Position numbers and translations under genes: made by a program
Part shown: positions 26,801-37,949 of the stretch, piece by piece
How positions within the stretch are numbered: position 1 is the first letter of the stretch
Layout of the letters: every line of letters starts with the position of its first letter
The notes under the pieces: model-generated
Database searches by the model: none
Seen by the model: only the letters and a program-made list of their open reading frames with translations
What the model was told of the DNA's origin: nothing
Assembly (NCBI GenBank): GCA_907165135.1
Contig: OU015566.1
Location: 9,718,157 to 9,782,156, forward strand
DNA: 64,000 bases
Direction: 5' to 3'
DNA from: Oikopleura dioica
Lineage: Eukaryota > Chordata > Appendicularia > Copelata > Oikopleuridae

Positions 26801-29800
26801 TCGGGCAAATAGTAAACGCATTTTAACACGATCGTAAATCATTCTCCGATAATAGACAGTGAATTATTTGCTGCGGAATTGAATCTTATTTCTAAAGAGG
26901 AAGAGAATCTGATTGATTCAAATATCTCGGAAATATTATCGCCGTAAAGCTAGAAACGCTAGAATAAATTCCGCAAACGAGCTGGCGCCACGCTCGTATG
27001 AGATGCAAAGATGACATAATCAAAATGCCATTTTTGAAATAGAAACCGCCGGCGAAAGTGTCAATCCCTTAAGCGTCTCGTTCTTGCTCTAGAAACAGTC
27101 AATATCAATATTATGGCGTGTCCTAAGTGGTCTACGGGTTTCATTGCAAGAGCCAAGTACCCGTGACCGGGCGATGGTCACACGTGGTTGGCCATAAACT
27201 GATTACAACTTATCCAAAATGCAACTGGACGGGTTGGATTTAGTTACGCGCATTATCAAACCGAAAGGTCGTGTTGCTAGCGAAAATTTTACTCGAGCTG
27301 AAAATATGCAAACTTGCGAAATTAAGAAAATATTCCTTTGAACACATTCTAACCCGCGGTGCACCATCTCTTGAATTCCCCACCCACAAGCCGATCCATC
27401 CATCCTCTCATCCCTTTTCTGATCCTTTTCCTTTAGCTTGCCGCAAGGGCACTTACAAGAGTCAAACTGGAAACGGCCCGTGCACCTCCTGCCCACGAAA
27501 TGCTGTATCCAACTATGGTGGAGCTGATGTCTGCACTTGCCGACCTGGTTATTTTCGATCAGCTGATGATTCTGTCGACGCTGCTTGCTCGACTACGCCT
27601 TCTGCTCCTCGAGACTTGGCCGCTTTCGACATTTCTGACAATGATCTTCGTCTCTCTTGGATGGGACCTTCCGACTTTGGCGACCGACGAGAAATTGAGT
27701 ACAAAATTGAATGCACCCAAAACAACCAACCTTGCCCACGAAGCGTCGGGGCCTCACCAAGCTGGACTGTTCAATCCCGCTCCGTCCAGATTCACGGACT
27801 CGATGCCAGCTCCAACTACGAGTTCCGAGTTTATGCTCTCAACGACATCTCCTCCATCGCTGGTGGCGAAGCTGCTTACGCACAAGTCATTGTCAGCACT
27901 GCTGATCGTTCCCCAGCCGGAATCGCCATGGTTGAAATTGTCGATTTCACCTCTTCCACCGCTCGAATTGCCTGGCAAGAACCAAGAATCTCTGATGGCG
28001 TTGTAAATGGTTATGAAACTGTTTTGGAAAACAAAAATGGCGGCGGCATCATCCGGAACATGACGACTGACCAGGAGATCTTCTTTTCCGGACTCATGGC
28101 CTCGAACGTCTACGTTTTCAAGGTGAGCTAGTGATTTATATTTTTCTAAAAGGCAACGGGGTAGAACAACTATCCGGATTATGCGTAGCCCGACAGCAAG
28201 TTTCCCACACGTCCTTTTTTGTCACTAATGCTTGTTAGTTCTCTTTTGTCCTGTAGGACAATCATAATGGCATTTGAGAATTCTCAGAGGCCGGAGATTT
28301 GTGTTTCCTGATTAGGCTCAGAACAGAAAATCCGGATCGTCATTGAACCCCGCTAAAGCTGAGCGATATAGATTATGAAAGGTTATCCCTCCGTTTGACC
28401 ACTGGCCGATGCTTAGTTGCGTTACTTGAGTTTTACCATCTGCCCTTACATGGAGCGTTTCTTTTTGAGCAAGAGGGACAAGAGCCTATTACACTTGCCA
28501 AGATAAATAGCAATCACGTGACTAATTGGCGTTCGGAGCTACGCGGCCGGTTATACGCCCGAGCGGTTAGCAAAACAACAACCCAGCGATTATTGCCTTA
28601 TGAGGAGAACCCCCTTAGCAAACTTCTTACTAACCTGATTATTAAGGTACGCGCACGGACCAGCAACGGACTCAGCCCGTACTCAAATCCCGAGGAGTTC
28701 AAGACATACGCGTCCAATTCTCGCGTTATGCTCTCAAAACCTGAGTTTGAAGAGTCAAGCGAATTTGTCGAAGAAAGCAACACTGGAGCCATCGCAGGTG
28801 CCGCCGCTGGTGGTGCTGTTATTCTCATCATGTTGGTGGTCTTCCTCGTCATCTGCACTAGAAAGAACACTTATCATAAGGGCGATAAGTACGTCCACGA
28901 GCTTGGCGTTACTGATGTGACTTTCCACCCTGTCCATCCAGTTGGCAAAAACTCGGCTATTTACGGGATGGAACACACTCCCTGGCTCGCGAATCAAGAA
29001 GCTCCACAGCCAAACCAGGAGCTCGAAGTCAGCCAGGTCGAAGTCGGATCCACTCTTCGAAGAGCTACAGGTAATAGACCAAACTAATTAGCTTTACAAA
29101 GCACAAACAATCCTAAATGACCGGTTTGCTCAATCTGTTTCAAAATTGATGCAGGACGTGGAAGCAGAATTAGTGTCATGATGGCGGTGCCACACTGGCG
29201 CCGGGGTAAGCAGCTAAACGTAAATTTATTTATGCATCCCGCTGCAAGCCCCAGATCATGGTCAGGTTGCGCATACCGGACGTTTTTCATCATTTTCCGC
29301 AATTTGTGGTCGCCGTGCTTCTTTTGGAAGCAGGCACTGGCTCATTATCAAAGCAAAGACATGTCATTTTTATAGATCGTATAATAATAACAGTGATGGA
29401 AAATATTCTAAACTACGTTTCTAAACAACCGTTTTTAGGTTCGCAAATGGTCGAAGTCTTACACGGCACCTTCCGACCCTTCAACGGTCAAGCCCCAGAA
29501 CCAGCCATTGTCAAACGACTCCGAGTTGGATTCACTGGCCAGCAGAAAGCCGAGTTCCTCAATGACGCTGACATCATCGCGCAATTCCGACACGAAAACG
29601 TGATTGAAATCAAGGGCGTAATTTCACACACGATGCCGCTCATGTCCGTTTATGAGTACATGGAGCATCCCTTTGCCGACGAATTCCTGAGGGTAAGGAT
29701 TATTTGATTTTGACTTGGAACATGGATGAATAACCCATCGTTTTGATGTAACTGTTTGACTACGGACTGGAGAATTCCAGCGGTGGAAGAAATGCTCCGT

Positions 29801-31195
29801 GTTATCATTATCAGAGCACTCTTATCAGTGTTCACTTTCGATAGAATTGTCAATATGATATACAAAACAGCTAAGATAGTGGCTGCTTTCGGAATTTCGC
29901 TAGAGATCTAAGGGATTTAACAAGTAGCTACCTCGTTTCTTCTTCTTTTTAGAACGATAAACGAATTCCGCAAGTTTTTGGACCTATTTTTTCGTCAGAA
30001 TTTAATTAAAACTCGATTTTTGATTCGTCCAATGTTTCCAAAATTTAGCAACAAAGCAGCTTGGAGCAAAAACGTCATGATTATTTTCAGATGCATCGGG
30101 GTCAACTCTCGCAGGTCCAGCTCCAAGGGATGATCCGCAACGTCGCGGCCGGTATGAAGTACTTGATTGAACAGGGCTATCTCCACCGGGACCTCCAATG
30201 CGCTCACCTTGCTGTCACCGCCAATTTGAACGTCAAAATCGCCGACTTCTCTCAAGCCAGACGACTCGCTGAAACCTTTGTTCCAACAGTAAGAATTTAA
30301 TTAAGTATCCGATCTACCATTTGAGATCTGGAATTTCGCATAAACCTGTACCTTGGTGAAATGCAAATTTTAAAAATGACGTGGCCGTTGACTAATGTTG
30401 TTGATTAGGTTGGAAAATGCTCGTACAAATGGAGCGCGCCGGAAGTCATCAGCCAGAGGATGTACTCAGAGGCCTCAGATGTTTGGAGCTTTGGGGTGAC
30501 CGCTTGGGAAATCATTAACTTTGGCGACGCCCCATACTGGGAGATGAATGATGAAGAGGTAAGAATCGCCACTGATTGCTTTTTCCCTAGCTTTTCCTTT
30601 CATGATTTGATCATTCAACTAACTGTCTATTTTCAGGTCATTCGCAAGATCGAAACTGGTTACCGACTTCCTTGCAACACCAACTGCCCTCCCGCTCTCC
30701 AACAAATCCTTCTCGATTGCTGGAAATCCGCCTCTAACGAGCGTCCTCCCTTCAATCGAATCCTCAAGCAACTCGATCTTTCTCTTCGATCACCAAGCAA
30801 CCGAACTAGCCAATATTCTGGCTCTTGCATGACTCTTGATTCCAACGCGTCTTCTGCCAGCTCTCTCGGTCAATGGCTCGAGGGAATTGGCCTTGCTCAG
30901 TACCGAGAACGTCTTCAGCAAAATGGTTTTGGAACTTTGGATGAAATTATTCAAATGTCTAGAACGTGAGTAACACTCTTTTTCATCACTTCCATGAAAA
31001 GATTTTTCAACAAAAGATCAGTTTTAACTAATTTTCTTCAGTGATATGCGAGACATCGGAATCAACTCTCTGAACGAGCAAAACCACCTCCAAGAATCCG
31101 CCCGAGCTTTTGCCCACTCGCGGACTCGCCAAACCATTCCATACGGCAACAGATGTGATATGTCTCTCGAACGAGGAACAACTGTCGCTGTCTAA
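14839..31195 (+). CDS. EPH: Eph receptor with degenerate (pseudo)kinase domain, 997 aa, 14 exons
   Basis: Exons: 14839-14902, 18365-18429, 21480-21637, 23837-23951, 24231-24350, 24665-24823, 25892-26009, 27437-28122, 28647-29070, 29439-29692, 30091-30288, 30409-30558, 30637-30965, 31042-31195; all introns are GT-AG and all phases close. Residues 1-19 are a Leu-rich signal peptide. Residues 22-205 are the ephrin-binding domain (LLDTR, DLGW, QNWLRT, CKETF-like CRETF). Then come a Cys-rich region (about 230-300), two FN3 domains (about 305-510), a TM helix (542-565), a kinase fold (about 637-887), a SAM domain (about 913-975) and a C-terminal VAV that fits a class II PDZ ligand. Lys662 and HRD Asp755 remain. 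The Gly-rich loop is GSQMVEVLHG, the alpha-C Glu is Asp679, the catalytic-loop Asn is His760, and DFG is DFS (773-775). The receptor probably binds ephrins but signals without normal catalysis, as vertebrate EphB6 and EphA10 do. The exon 11 acceptor at 30090 was chosen over 30048 because it gives the family-length FLR-x4-QL linker. Confidence 0.95.
14903..18364 (+). other. Eph intron 1 (3.46 kb)
   Basis: Separates the signal-peptide exon from the first ephrin-binding exon. No independent gene is supported. It contains one exact TTTCGCGAAA palindrome (17645-17654). Its size is exceptional beside the 32-130-nt introns of neighbouring genes and may reflect regulatory content. Confidence 0.7.
18430..21479 (+). 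other. Eph intron 2 (3.05 kb)
   Basis: No independent gene is supported. It contains a TTTCGCGAAA palindrome (19311-19320) and a perfect 13-bp stem hairpin (20594-20628). Short open frames on both strands lack family signals. Confidence 0.65.
20594..20628. repeat. Perfect 13-bp stem, 9-nt loop hairpin in Eph intron 2
   Basis: ATCACCCGCCGAG (20594-20606) is exactly mirrored by CTCGGCGGGTGAT (20616-20628). The GC-rich stem stands out from the AT-rich intron. It could be a structured intronic RNA element or a short fold-back repeat; the stem is shorter than that of a typical pre-miRNA. Confidence 0.6.
21638..23836 (+). other. Eph intron 3 (2.2 kb)
   Basis: No independent gene is supported. It includes one TTTCGCGAAA palindrome (22465-22474) and short open frames without recognisable content. 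Confidence 0.6.
24824..27436 (+). other. Eph introns 6 and 7 flanking the short exon 25892-26009
   Basis: Intron 6 (24824-25891) and intron 7 (26010-27436) carry no supported gene. A TTTCGCGAAA palindrome lies at 26073-26082. The exon between them supplies the GEWTLPTGKCQC part of the cysteine-rich region. Confidence 0.6.
28123..28646 (+). other. Eph intron 8, open in frame into exon 9
   Basis: The intron has clean GT-AG ends and removal gives the expected VYVF-K/V-RARTSNG FN3 join. From an ATG at 28395 onward it stays open in the exon 9 frame, so transcription or translation starting in the intron could in principle make a membrane-anchored receptor lacking the extracellular domains. There is no independent evidence for such a product. 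Confidence 0.5.
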
Positions 31196-32144
31196 GTGCG
31201 AACTTCCTGTATTTATGTTACACGACCTTTGCTTATTTAAAGAATTCCTTATAAATCGTTTTTATGCGAGTTAGATGGAATTCAACCGCTGCCAAAAACT
31301 CTTATTTTTACGATGAAAGTCGTAGAAAAAACCTTGTATATTTGTTACTTGAACAGACAAATCTTCAACAGACATAAACTGCTATTTATGCTGGTCAAAC
31401 TAAATAAAGAACAGCTCAAACCAAACGACTTGTATTTTAGTTTTTCATTAAAAAGCATCTTTGTTCCAAAGTTACTAAGTAATCAGCTAGATAAGTTCGC
31501 TAATGATGCTTTTACGCCCGTCCTCGAGGGAACACTAATTGAACAAAATTAACCAAAATTGTCCAAAACAGCAAAAAAGGTCGTCTCGTAAAATAGGGAA
31601 ACTAAAGTATTTGATGTTTACTCAAAAATACGTTTTCAAGCTTGTAAAAGGGCAAGATTCAATTAAACGTCAGCCGCCAGATTTAGCACTAGTTTATTGA
31701 ACAATTGCATGATGCTGAACCTCAAAGGCATTTATCCCGAGGAATATTCACGTTTGAAAAACGCTGATTTCTGTTTATTGAAATTGGTTGGAACTCGTCG
31801 GTTTGCCGGTAGAAGGCTGCGTTCACCGGTGGCAGTGGTCAATTTATGAGCCTCTTGGTCCTTCCATGTTTACTGCTTTGTTTACCCTTTGGGGATTAAA
31901 ATGACAAGTCCCAGCTAAACATTGTGCGGTAACGCCAATCCGACGAGTTGAAGGTCCAAAAAATCTAAATCAACCGAAAAATATTCATTTGGAAATCAAA
32001 ATAAAAAAAAAACAATAATATTTTATGATCCGCTTTTTAAAATATCCTTTGATCTTCTGCGAAACGTTCCAATAAAATTGAAAATTTTGAATAGATAATT
32101 TTGTTTTGTTGGCAATTTATGGAAAAACAATGAGTGTATTTTTA
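31196..32144. other. Eph 3' flank and intergenic region
   Basis: Contains AATAAA at 31403-31408, about 210 nt after the Eph stop, the best candidate poly(A) signal. No further gene is supported before the RING/TRAF gene on the opposite strand; the two genes converge. Confidence 0.5.
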
Positions 32145-32668
32145 TTATAAGGATTCTGGGTTGAAAATTTTCGAGATGATGGATTTTTTGTTGGCAGATT
32201 TTTGCAGTCGTAATGATATTTTCTTGAAGCAGTCGAAATGAATATCGAAATTTGCTCTCGTTACTTTCTCCTTGCATTCCAAACAACCTATTGAATGCAA
32301 GCAATTTTTCTCGTGATTTCTAAACTCTTTGTAAGGTATTGATTCGTTGCACTCTTCTGCAGGACAAATAATTCGTATTTGGCTTAAAAATAAGGCAAGA
32401 AATCTTGATGGTCTATCACTGAGCTGTTCGGAACAGAGAGGGCAAAAAGGTACGATTGATCGTGTGTAGTAAACCATTTGCAGACAAGATTGACAACAAT
32501 ATTTTCCACAACAATTCGTTTCGACGGGACCCTGATCAGAGTCAAAATCGAGTAAATATCAAGTCATACCTCAAGTATAAAGTGACATACCGAGCAGTGA
32601 ATATCACCTTTCAGATTCTCTAAAAAATTATTGCCGAAGGAATAGTCGATTTTAGCGTCAATACCCAT
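32145..32668 (-). CDS. RING plus TRAF-type zinc-finger protein, 161 aa
   Basis: Exons 32570-32668 and 32145-32531 are joined by a 38-nt GT-AG intron. Residues 25-66 form a RING-like module: C25-x2-C28, a central NCCGKYCCQSC run (Cys40/41, 45/46, 49) and C63-PL-C66. The usual CGH histidine is Lys43, so zinc site 2 must use an extra Cys or be altered. Residues about 90-140 resemble TRAF-type zinc fingers (CPAEECNESI, then H-x5-C and CLECKEKV-type spacing). RING-TRAF-zf proteins are normally ubiquitin ligases or scaffold proteins; here there is no TRAF-C/MATH domain and the protein is short. A minus-strand AATAAA (32141-32146) overlaps the stop codon, so the 3' UTR would be minimal. Confidence 0.8.
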
Positions 32669-35418
32669 TTTGAAATGGCAAAATTCATTCCTATGAATTC
32701 TCTATGAAGCTAAAGGGTAAACACTACTGAAAGCCTCACCACAGATATCGTTACTATTGGCCCAAACAATAACAAAATAACGTTGAGATTGTCAGTCCAA
32801 AGATTTTTTTGTAACAAGGAAAAGATAGAATGGAAAAAGACTCGAAGGAAATGAAAATTTCATTTTGAGGTCGTCAGTTTGCGAGTGCGGTGGAGGGGGA
32901 ACCGTCCAAACCACCGCCGAGATCGCTTTACGCCAACACGTTTTCAGCACGCAGAAATAATATTAACTGAGCCAGAGTTTGCACAACGGATAGTCACTTT
33001 AACTCCACCAGAGTTGATCTTTTTGCGCAAGAACTCACGTGTCCTTCCATTATTATCATATTAGATTTTCAACAAGCTTTAAACTTGTCCTCTGACTCGC
33101 ACCAATAAGTTGGAAAAGAAGAGCCAATGGGTTAAATTAAATTTTAAGAGATGAATCGTCTTCTTCGAAAAACAAATTGCGCTAAGAGTGTTGATTCAGT
33201 GACCTTCTATTGTTTTTGATTAAAAGCGGTCCTTGACTTCTTTCATAATGTACATTAACTAACCGATCGGAACCACTCGTGCCGGGCACAATTTGTGACA
33301 TCGTTCAAGTGACACTGAGATGGCTCGAGAGGAGGTTAACAATAACTTCAAATTGAATCGGAGAATATGTACAAACAGTAAGTTCGTACTACTGTTATCG
33401 GGTTGAAGATAATCGCGACCGGCGTAAACGTCCGGATTTTATTTAACCCGCTGCGGGAAGAAAAACATCCGATTTGCAGGGCGAAGATACGATTTACGTC
33501 GACTTTTTGGAAAGATTGTTTACCCGCGCTGCCCAACAACCAGACGTTTTTATGCAACTTCTTCTGTTCAATTGAAATATCGAAAAGGGAAGGCTTCTTT
33601 TTCTTTGGTCGGCGAAAATGCTCACGCGTAATAAATTTGCTTTTGCGTGGAATTGAAAATTCTAGCGTTGAGTTTGTGCAGATGGCGATGCTGTCTTTGC
33701 GCGACTAATGGGGTTTTACCGAATCCAGTGATTTTGTGCTTTTGATGTTTTTGCACAGTTTCAACCTGGACAATTTCAAGAATCAATTTCATTTCAACCC
33801 GTTTCCTCAAATCGATCAAACTGTTTTACCAAAACTCACTTCTAGCAAAAAAAGTTCTCACTTCCAATAAATTGGTTACATCGCTCAATTGGGTTAAAAT
33901 TTTCTGTGAGACGGAAAAAATGGAACGCTCTTGAATATCATCCGCCCGTTTCTGTGATTTTCTTTAGGCGACAATTCGCCAATTTGTCATACACGAGTTA
34001 TCTTGACTGGAAAATGGGTTCACCAAAGTCCTTATAAAACGAAGGGCCAAAAAGTACTCCGCCAAAACGGTGAGTTAGAAATCATGTCGAATACTTCCAT
34101 TCTGATAAGTTATCAAAAGCGCCGATTCCTTCCTCTGCCGGCAAGAATAGAAGCCGATCTCCCAACTATCCTTTAGATGTGTCCATTTACATGAAGCTCA
34201 TTTTTCGCGAAAATGGATTCAAGTGCCTCTGTCACTTGTACGCGCCTCGCTTCCAAAGCTGACGTGTCTCAATTCCAAAGTTCCGACAGCATGTGCAAAT
34301 GTCTTTCATCACGCCGCGCAGGGTCCCATCAAGTTTGAAAGAACCCGACAGTTTTCTTAACTGGACGACTTCAAGCGTCATTTAGGACTGTTCCGGCTTT
34401 ATATACTTTTTGAAAAAATATTTTATGGTACTTTAGTACCTCAAGTAAGGATCTCCAAAAATAATTCAAATCATTATTAGTACTTGCCAAATTTGATCAT
34501 CTATATTAAAATTCTTATTCGGCTATATTTTTCAAAAATTATGATCCCCGTATTACTTCTTCTCAATTGGCTCCTTTATTCGAGAAAAAAACTGATAAAA
34601 ATGAAAAGGTTAATAGATTCAAGCGCAGCTGTTTAATAAAATTCTGCAATCTCCCCCATTTTCCCATCATAAAATAAAATTGCTCCAAATGTAAAGGTCA
34701 GCTCGTAAGTTCCACCGACGCTTGTACCCTTCTCCACTCCCAGCAGCTGTTTTTTCAAATCTCCCTCTTCCCCAACTGGCCAATTTCCAATTTCGCCAAT
34801 TCGAAAATTTCAAACCCACTGGCTCCGTTACATTCTGTTTGTTTTGGTTGCTCCCTGTAGCGGTGAAATTCCGGGGATTTTTTGAGAATAGCTCCTCGAG
34901 CATTTCCTTGATAGAAATCTGCATAATTAATTCCAAGCGCTCCAAAAAGCGCAACTAAGACTACTGACGAGAAGAGTAAACGAATGCAAGCGGAAATTGA
35001 GGGTTTCCGGTCCTGGGATGAATAGCTCTGATTTGTTGAACGGTTAGACCGTGAACTCTTTGAAGGGAAATTTCAAGGGATGAAAAATAGACTCCAGTTT
35101 TGGATCAAAAAACGATCAATCTCTGCTTCCATTCTTGTTTCTGCCAAAACAGGGCAGAGCATCAAATATTGTCAATATGAAAGTACCCCGATTTTAGGAC
35201 AAGCTCCAGCGAAATTATTCAACACAAATAAAATACCCAGTTATCAAGGCGCCTTTGGTTTATTTTTAATCAAACTTGATCAACGACCGATTGCGCGTTT
35301 TTTTTCTGTCGATCTTTGTTATTTAAAAAAAAGTCATGGAGAACTCGAAAACCGCAAAATATTTTTGATAAAGAACGATAGTGACCAAGAGTCAAGTGGC
35401 GTCGGCTCACTCCGCTTT

Positions 35419-35549
35419 GTGTTGGTGCTAAAAACTCACAGTGGCCAGGTACGGGCAAGGTGTCAAGCTGTGCAAATAGGATGCAAGGAGTTCACCGACA
35501 TGTGATACCCACTGCGAAGTCCCGCAGAGACTGCTCCTAGCACCAACAC
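35419..35549. mobile_element. 131-bp TIR repeat, copy 1
   Basis: Ends are exact 11-bp inverted repeats GTGTTGGTGCT (35419-35429) and AGCACCAACAC (35539-35549). The interior (for example GGTGTCAAGCTGTGCAAATA) is nearly identical, in the opposite orientation, to the copy at about 36.09-36.22 kb. No coding capacity; it is short and MITE-like. No convincing target duplication was seen. Confidence 0.75.
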
Positions 35550-36089
35550 TGAGCAAGGCTCGGTGTGAGATGGATTGAGCAAAAGTTAACACAAACAAGG
35601 GGACTGATCTGCAAACTCGGATCAAGCTCAGCCGGTTAAAAATGAAGATATAGAAGAATAAAAATTGAATTTTTATGAAATCTCCCCTTATAAGGTTATT
35701 TTTTACGGAGATTTCGATTATCAAGCCCAAAATCATCTTCATCAAAAAAATCTAGATTCCCTTGGTCATAATAAAGTTATGAGAATCGAAAAATATAAGA
35801 ATCGGAATCGCTATCTATAATCTGCTCTTTTTGCCTTAGCACATTTTGAGACTATTTCTGGACTATATCTTGAGCAGACAATACCAATTGGTACCCGAAC
35901 TTTCTTGTCAAGGGCAGGCTAGGTGAGCTATATTCCATAGCCTATGGACCAAAGCCTATGGTCAGATAAATATATTTTCGGTCTCAGAATTAAAATCTAC
36001 AAAAAATTACTCTACAAAGTTTTATGAAATTCCAATTTTTTATTATTTTACAAATTCACTTTTGAGCTTATCCTCGGCTAAGCTTGCTG

Positions 36090-36223
36090 ATTTTGGAGGA
36101 CCAGTCTCTGCAGGACATCGCAGCAGGCTGCGCGTGTCGGTGTGCCCGTTGCATCCTATTTGCACAGCTTGACACCTGCCTGTACTTGGCCACTGCGAGT
36201 TTTTAGCACCAACACAAAGCGGA
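36090..36223. mobile_element. TIR repeat, copy 2 (inverted relative to copy 1)
   Basis: AGCACCAACAC at 36205-36215 is the intact end; the reverse complement reads GTGTTGGTGCT followed by the same body as copy 1, including CAGTGGCCA and TGCAAATAGGATGCAA. The other end (near CCAGTCTCTGC) has diverged. Homology extends a few bases beyond the TIR (CTCCGCTTT in both), so the true element may be longer than the TIR-to-TIR unit. Confidence 0.7.
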
Positions 36224-37949
36224 GAACCCCGTGGCGTCCAGTTTGAAGAAAAATTTCGGTTTCGGACACTTTTGAGAACACTCAAGCCGCCGAATAGGGA
36301 ATTTCTAGTTTTGGTCAATTCAACCGTTCCAAAAAAAACGCAGTGAAAGCCATAAACACTTGAAATATTCACGCGCTCGAGTTTGAAATAAAGATTTCGA
36401 ATATTTACACACGCGAAGTATGGTAATGAATTTTTCCATCCAGCGTTTCTGATTGGTTGAACGCATCTTTTTCAAGTTCAGCCAATAAGAGGCTTGGATG
36501 GTAAAATTTATTGTACGAGTAAGCTGCTGTAGGTGCGAAATGGCTTGCTGAGTATGGTTTATTCTGATTTTGGTCAGATATTCTTTTCGAAGAGCTGGAA
36601 ATTCTCGAGAGCGATTCAAAGATCCGTTGTGAATATTTCAACTAAGCCCAATGATTAGGTTTTCACTGTTACCGCTAAGAACAAACCGCTTTAACGAATT
36701 GGCGGTCGGTTGAGTTATTACTCACCGCCCGGTCACTTTTCCGCGCAGCTCAAAAGGTCAAATGATGATAACCATCCCTAAGCCAAATGTAGTTTGCGAA
36801 GAGATAAAAGCCTTCCAAGATTGGCTCAGCTCCGTATTTCTTGGATATTCATAGTTGTACTGCAGTAGTAGAACCGGAAAAGGACTCAGATTCGTGAAAA
36901 AGCCGATGCTAATGAAAGGGCGAGCAATTATGAGGAGGCGAATTTTGAGGGCTCGTCAATAGAGCTCTGGAATAACTACTTTTTTGGACAAATGGATTAG
37001 GCAGAATCGTGATGAGTTAAGTGCACAACGGTTCAACTGAAACCAGAACTAGCCATTATTCGAGTGACAGACAGTTTTCATCATAAAAACACGTGTTTTC
37101 CCCAAAATCTTAGAAAGCATGAAAACTTGCTGAAAAGCTTATTTCTCCAAATAATTGGTCATTTATCTTGAAAAGGTAATTCCACCACTGTCATCGAGAA
37201 AAAGTAAAATTACTTGACACAGGTCGTTTTCACGTTCCGACCACTTTCATAATAAACAATACGCCGGCTGAAATAATTTTCCACGAGCTTGTGAAAGCGG
37301 GATATTATCGACAAATTTAGAGAATTTTACAAGCGTAAAGAACACGGGTTCCCGTCGTGCTCGTGTTCCGAATTTTTAAATGTTAATATACGGAACACTT
37401 TGAGTTTACTCTAAGAGCTGTCGCTAGAATTTTTAAGAGCGGTTTCTATCTTAGAAGCTCAACTTTTCTTTAGACGAGCATTTTACCTATAATTTTTTAC
37501 AGCTCAAATTAGGTTATCCAATCTCCAATTTTATAGTGACATTCTGAGTGTTAAAAATATTCCCGCCCGATTACCGCACCCGGAAAAGAGTTTGTTGGAA
37601 CAAACGGCTGTGGCACGTGAGTGCGGATATTTACCGGTTACAGCAAAATGCGGTGAGAGAGTCTGACGCGCGAGGGTTAAACAAGACAGCTGCTGGAGTC
37701 TGCTTCGAGGATTGAAAGACAATTGCCAACAACTCGGCGATTATTTTGACGCTATAAACAACGAGGTTTAGAAAATCTTCAAGAAAAGACTGTACGGATA
37801 TCAGAACTCAATTAAAGTTCCTCCTATTAAGTATTTGATAAATAGCCTTACAGGAAATAAATCATTCTCTATAATAACTGCTGTTGTTTGCTGAACTCAG
37901 CCGGAAAAAAGAGGCCTTACCTTAATATCAGTAGCAAAATTTTTCGCAA

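Larger units (their letters stand above)
32669..37949. other. Region without a supported gene, with an inverted pair of TIR repeats
   Basis: About 5.3 kb. It holds the two copies of a TIR-bearing repeat at 35.42 and 36.09 kb and one TTTCGCGAAA palindrome (34203-34212). Open frames at 33403-33708, 34667-34954, 35080-35505 and 36320-36641 were examined; the longest runs into the repeat, and the 36.3-36.6-kb minus frames look weakly coding-like but lack a start and clear splice sites. Confidence 0.4.

Noticed and set aside
27500-28006. 168-codon plus-strand frame over Eph exon 8
   Set aside because: Out of frame with the FN3-encoding Eph exon; a shadow of a GC-rich coding region.
30049-30090. 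Alternative upstream acceptor for Eph exon 11
   Set aside because: In frame and possible, but it inserts 14 residues between FLR and the QLS helix where the family has four.
35080-35505. 141-codon plus-strand frame
   Set aside because: Its 3' third lies in the TIR repeat copy, and the rest shows no domain or codon signature.
36320-36641. Minus-strand frames of 78-99 codons
   Set aside because: Weakly coding-like in two different frames, without an ATG in the better one and without clear splice sites; left unannotated.
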